From assembly GCA_016550425.1 (NCBI GenBank), contig JABXGS010000063.1, positions 1 through 10,038 of the forward strand: DNA of 10,038 bases. Direction: 5' to 3'. Numbering within the stretch: the first letter of the stretch is position 1; every line of letters begins with the position of its first letter. The translations under genes and the position numbers were made by a program. Source of the stretch: an archaeon (GTDB lineage Archaea > Asgardarchaeota > Hermodarchaeia > Hermodarchaeales > Hermodarchaeaceae). Under the pieces are notes generated by a model, which saw nothing but the letters and a program-made list of their open reading frames with translations, had not been told where the DNA came from and ran no database searches. Of this stretch, positions 8,401 to 10,038 are shown piece after piece.

Positions 8401-8952
8401 GTAAGAAACATAATTGTGGAGGCCCAACAACCCATGCAACCACCACCAGTACTACCTATCCCCATTGAATGGATCATTGCACTAGTTGTAGTCATAGCCT
8501 TTGTAGTAGTAGCCATCCTTGGTTATCGCTACTGGAAACGCCGTCCGCGAAGATCAGCTGCACCCTCGATTGATGCAGCTGCGATGCTGACTTCACTCCG
8601 CCAACTGTTAACCGATAAGAAATACCGTGAAGCAATAATCTATGCATTCCGTATGTTTGAGACAATCATCCAGGCCCAACTCGGCATATACCGGGACCCC
8701 AGCATTACTGTGCGCGAGTTTGCCAACCTGACTATTGCCCACGGTCGCTTAGATTCACGAACCATGGGAGTTTTTATTCGAGGTGTCGAGGAAGCCCGAT
8801 ATAGCGATCATCCCATTAGTTACAATCTTGCTCTCCAAACATTAAGCGCCTTTGCCAGTTTGTACAACTCCTTAACCGGAGGCAATTTGCGGTTTGTCAC
8901 GCAAGAACAACAGCAACCTGAATCAGATGCCCAACCAACCGAAAGCGGCTGA
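5449..8952 (+). CDS. Membrane-anchored transglutaminase-fold protein with six Ig-like repeats and DUF4129-like tail
   Basis: A 1167-residue surface protein. Order: membrane anchor or uncleaved signal (about 7-31); beta-rich region (36-250); transglutaminase-like domain (about 255-365); Pro/Ser linker (365-392); six Ig-like repeats (about 396-991), each with a conserved turn Gly roughly every 100 residues (452, 550, 650, 749, 851, 951); Pro-rich stalk; membrane helix (about 1008-1028) followed by WKRRPRR, which places the tail inside; DUF4129-like helical tail (about 1042-1140, with TVREFANL and EEARYSDH). About 27 N-x-S/T sequons lie outside, suggesting heavy N-glycosylation. The transglutaminase triad keeps H340 (HFWVEV) and D359 (FDPTP), but the Cys position is Gly298 (GGIGLDFAT) and the whole protein lacks Cys, so it is probably not an active thiol enzyme. 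GTG 5449 is the only start between the upstream in-frame stop at 5401 and the anchor. Confidence 0.88.
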   Translation: MVSKRSVVAAISAVIIIMLILSFLMPLIFLPPIPRQRPYDDVEDWGTGVTVEGGDDTFLDNITIDDVTLDLNWSFDPSFVVAIISPAEPPRYWRNTAYDRYIGTDWQKSSNTTTPLAGVNPGSEIVYTVTQNITNQGFSGTFPLLTLWPDPMIINNSLQFPYLSNPTSYNFEIDDFGTAFFNGFFSQNGTATLQYDVTYIPRNWTLIRPQSLSASSTPGPILAQYQQQGLNFMNPATRASLQTQLATILAGVPNTAFEQAFAIQNYFKTNFVFDPFTPRPGPNDEHVEWFLQEGGGIGLDFATSYTMFLREAGIAARPVFGAILGEDQGTQRVLHLMHIHFWVEVYIPTATQDYWIQFDPTPLPSFITDGSPPPTPSDKSPSPVLPDEDPWVVSTYYNLTLDASPIVVNRLEQFTITATLTQDGAPQSGETISFYDETEQWFLGSNITSALGEASITFNYNNSAIVGAHLLRAEFSALNAFNAVGLHGPANLSITMTPVEANRSSVVQISGYLRDVINGRGISENETGFTGVSIAFNSILATEPLTDSVGYYTVNYPIPLSQAPLGSTSVQATFTLPGIIDPIVSSIEILNVTATSQLSVQAVPNSIRLHSNTTLQGYLQYDNGTGIASQTIQLYWNGTPIGVASTDSVGYYFMEYNATTIGQVTIEAEFSGAQYVYGTRASNNALVHEEGTIVVFVDDDDGDDLTQRGNTIYFSGWVEDQNGTRQGGVTVLILLNGTQVASTMTFPNGSFFVSYQITATQPIGIREATGNIIHPTLVVISSYDYFTINSSTRIQNLMIDFSPVLLGETVTLTGQLIDDQGVGISGQPLDIDISYLAISVSVGTILTQTGGSFSLTLAIPTSVPTSVSTLSFDVSYAGALYYGTSSDSELLDVFSNATLVIDVPPGPFAWNTSIVVNGTLVDNFGRAVPNRDVWLLVNGTSSISTASNQMGHVGFVLRFTPLGINDISYTLQLRHETIITFNSSVRNIIVEAQQPMQPPPVLPIPIEWIIALVVVIAFVVVAILGYRYWKRRPRRSAAPSIDAAAMLTSLRQLLTDKKYREAIIYAFRMFETIIQAQLGIYRDPSITVREFANLTIAHGRLDSRTMGVFIRGVEEARYSDHPISYNLALQTLSAFASLYNSLTGGNLRFVTQEQQQPESDAQPTESG
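7540..7560 (+). repeat. GAT-rich tract encoding an Asp cluster (DDDDGDD)
   Basis: The tract encodes residues 698-704 near the start of Ig-like unit 4. It is a dense acidic loop that could bind calcium between Ig-like units; this role is inference. Confidence 0.6.
8026..8049 (+). repeat. 12-bp tandem duplication encoding PTSV-PTSV
   Basis: CCTACAAGTGTA is followed directly by CCTACAAGTGTT, matching at 11 of 12 positions and in frame, so it adds four residues to a loop of Ig-like unit 5. It looks like a recent slippage duplication. Confidence 0.8.
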
Positions 8953-10038
8953 AGCGAAAAAACGAAGCAAGTTTTTCACTCTCTTTGTTTTCTGCTTCGT
9001 ATTCGCCATAGCCTGGCTACCTATTATTCTCAGTATTAGCGGTGTGGGTGGAATCGATAATCTCGCCTTTTCCATTTACAATACTAGCCCAGTCCTAGGT
9101 GATGGATGCTCAGAGCTATCATTGGAATTAGAAAATAATGGTTTTGAAGTTAGTCCACTAATTAGTTCATTGAGTGTGGTAAACGGTATTCCAGGTAATC
9201 ATGTTCTCTGTATCATAGGCCCCACCCATTACTTTTCAATCGTCGAAATATCAGCGCTTCTAGATTTCTTCTTAGATGGGGGTAGTTTGCTGTTAGTAGA
9301 TGATTTTGGGTCCGCAAATACCTTGTTAGATGGACTTGCGCTTTATCTCTCAGAGTTTGGTTGGCCGACCCGGATGGAGAATCTAATGAGGGTCTCCGCG
9401 ATTCGATTCACGCGAAATTTACTGCTTGATGCGGGTAGTAATGATGGAGGACGTCCACTATTACCTGCAATTAATTCCTTCAATGATGGGGGACTTATCT
9501 TCTCGTCTGGACATCATGTTGTCATGAATTATGCTACAACAATTGAAGTACCAGGGGGGACTGGCCTAGCAATGACTTCAACCAATTCTTGGAGCGTTGC
9601 AGGCGATGTCTTAAGCCACATCCAACAAGGAGGAGATCCCAATTACATTATCTATAATGCAAGTCGCGGAGACCAAATTGGTCCTTTCCCCGTAATGGTG
9701 GAGATTCAGATACCAAATGGAACCCTTATGTTGCTCAGTGATCCAAGTATTTTCATTAACAATATGATTGATCGGGGGACCAACCGACAATTCGCTGTGG
9801 AACTCTTTAGGTATCTGGCTAACAAGGGGAATACGAATTCAATCATTATTGATCATAATCATCTGGGTTGGTCACCCCAGTCACCTGTTCTGTATGTGGG
9901 TCTGATGCTGGGCCAAATCACTTATGTATCCACAAATTGGCTCCTTGCACCTTTGGCACCACTTCTTGCGATTTGGATGGTGCGACGCTACTTGCCCTAT
10001 GGTCGACCTGAGAAACAAAAGCCGATGGAGCTGTATCG
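8927..10038 (+). CDS. DUF4350-like membrane protein (3' end outside window)
   Basis: An open frame of 370 codons from ATG 8927 that continues past the window edge. It overlaps the end of the previous gene by 26 bp in another frame, so the two are one transcription unit and probably translationally coupled; no clear SD is visible. Topology: a basic N-terminus (KAAEAKKRSK), a membrane helix at about 15-37, an outside domain of about 300 residues, a second membrane helix at about 335-355, then the basic RRYLPYGRPEK, which places the tail inside. The outside part has the Rossmann-like pattern of DUF4350 proteins: VLCIIGPTHYF, then a helix and LDGGSLLLVDDFGSANTLL (about 92-133), and later GTLMLLSDPSIFINN. 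DUF4350 proteins are found next to MoxR, DUF58 and transglutaminase/DUF4129 genes; their function is unknown. It shares its two-helix topology with its partner, which suggests a complex at the membrane. Confidence 0.82.
   Translation, partial: MPNQPKAAEAKKRSKFFTLFVFCFVFAIAWLPIILSISGVGGIDNLAFSIYNTSPVLGDGCSELSLELENNGFEVSPLISSLSVVNGIPGNHVLCIIGPTHYFSIVEISALLDFFLDGGSLLLVDDFGSANTLLDGLALYLSEFGWPTRMENLMRVSAIRFTRNLLLDAGSNDGGRPLLPAINSFNDGGLIFSSGHHVVMNYATTIEVPGGTGLAMTSTNSWSVAGDVLSHIQQGGDPNYIIYNASRGDQIGPFPVMVEIQIPNGTLMLLSDPSIFINNMIDRGTNRQFAVELFRYLANKGNTNSIIIDHNHLGWSPQSPVLYVGLMLGQITYVSTNWLLAPLAPLLAIWMVRRYLPYGRPEKQKPMELY

Larger units (their letters stand above)
6634..8421 (+). repeat. Six tandem Ig-like (bacterial/archaeal Ig) repeats within the surface protein
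   Basis: Six beta-sandwich units of about 100 codons follow each other. The turn glycine codons fall at 6802, 7096, 7396, 7693, 7999 and 8299, with spacings of 294, 300, 297, 306 and 300 nt. Each sits in a similar setting: SALGEASITF, TDSVGYYTVNY, TDSVGYYFMEY, FPNGSFFVSY, QTGGSFSLTL and NQMGHVGFVL. Units 2 and 3 share TDSVGYY exactly 300 nt apart; the others are diverged, so the array is old apart from that pair. Such arrays usually act as spacers or adhesion stalks. Confidence 0.8.

Overview
The window most likely comes from an archaeal chromosome of moderate GC content. The evidence is a mix of short AT-rich box A-like promoter elements placed for leaderless or short-leader transcripts, a very strong GGAGGAGG ribosome-binding site, frequent GTG/TTG starts, and a large asparagine-sequon-rich surface protein paired with a DUF4350-type protein. 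An Asgard or related archaeal lineage is a reasonable guess, but nothing here fixes the phylum.

Layout. (1) 1-521, minus strand: 5' part of a carbamoyltransferase of the aspartate/ornithine superfamily, cut by the window edge. (2) 614-1384, plus: a complete TatD-family metal-dependent hydrolase, divergent from (1) across a very short AT-rich spacer. (3) 1408-5230, minus: three tightly packed genes read from right to left. They are an uncharacterised helical 219-residue protein, a threonine synthase (TTG start, 2 nt after its neighbour's stop, perfect SD) and a GlmS-type glutamine:fructose-6-phosphate aminotransferase (GTG start dictated by the Cys nucleophile). (4) 5231-5448: a 218-bp divergent intergenic region with small palindromes and candidate promoters in both directions. 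(5) 5449-10038, plus: a two-gene membrane unit. The first protein has 1167 residues: N-terminal membrane anchor, transglutaminase-like domain, six Ig-like repeats, a second membrane segment and a cytoplasmic DUF4129-like tail. The second is a DUF4350-like membrane protein overlapping it by 26 bp and running off the window.

How the genes fit together. The minus-strand genes are amino-acid and amino-sugar metabolism. The plus-strand pair resembles the transglutaminase/DUF4129/DUF4350 part of the widespread MoxR-DUF58-transglutaminase clusters, so MoxR and DUF58 genes may lie beyond the right edge. The most notable observation is that the transglutaminase-like protein keeps the His and Asp of the triad but has Gly at the Cys position, and contains no cysteine anywhere. 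It is therefore probably a non-catalytic, heavily glycosylated surface protein built on a transglutaminase fold. No mobile element, CRISPR array, tRNA or rRNA was seen.
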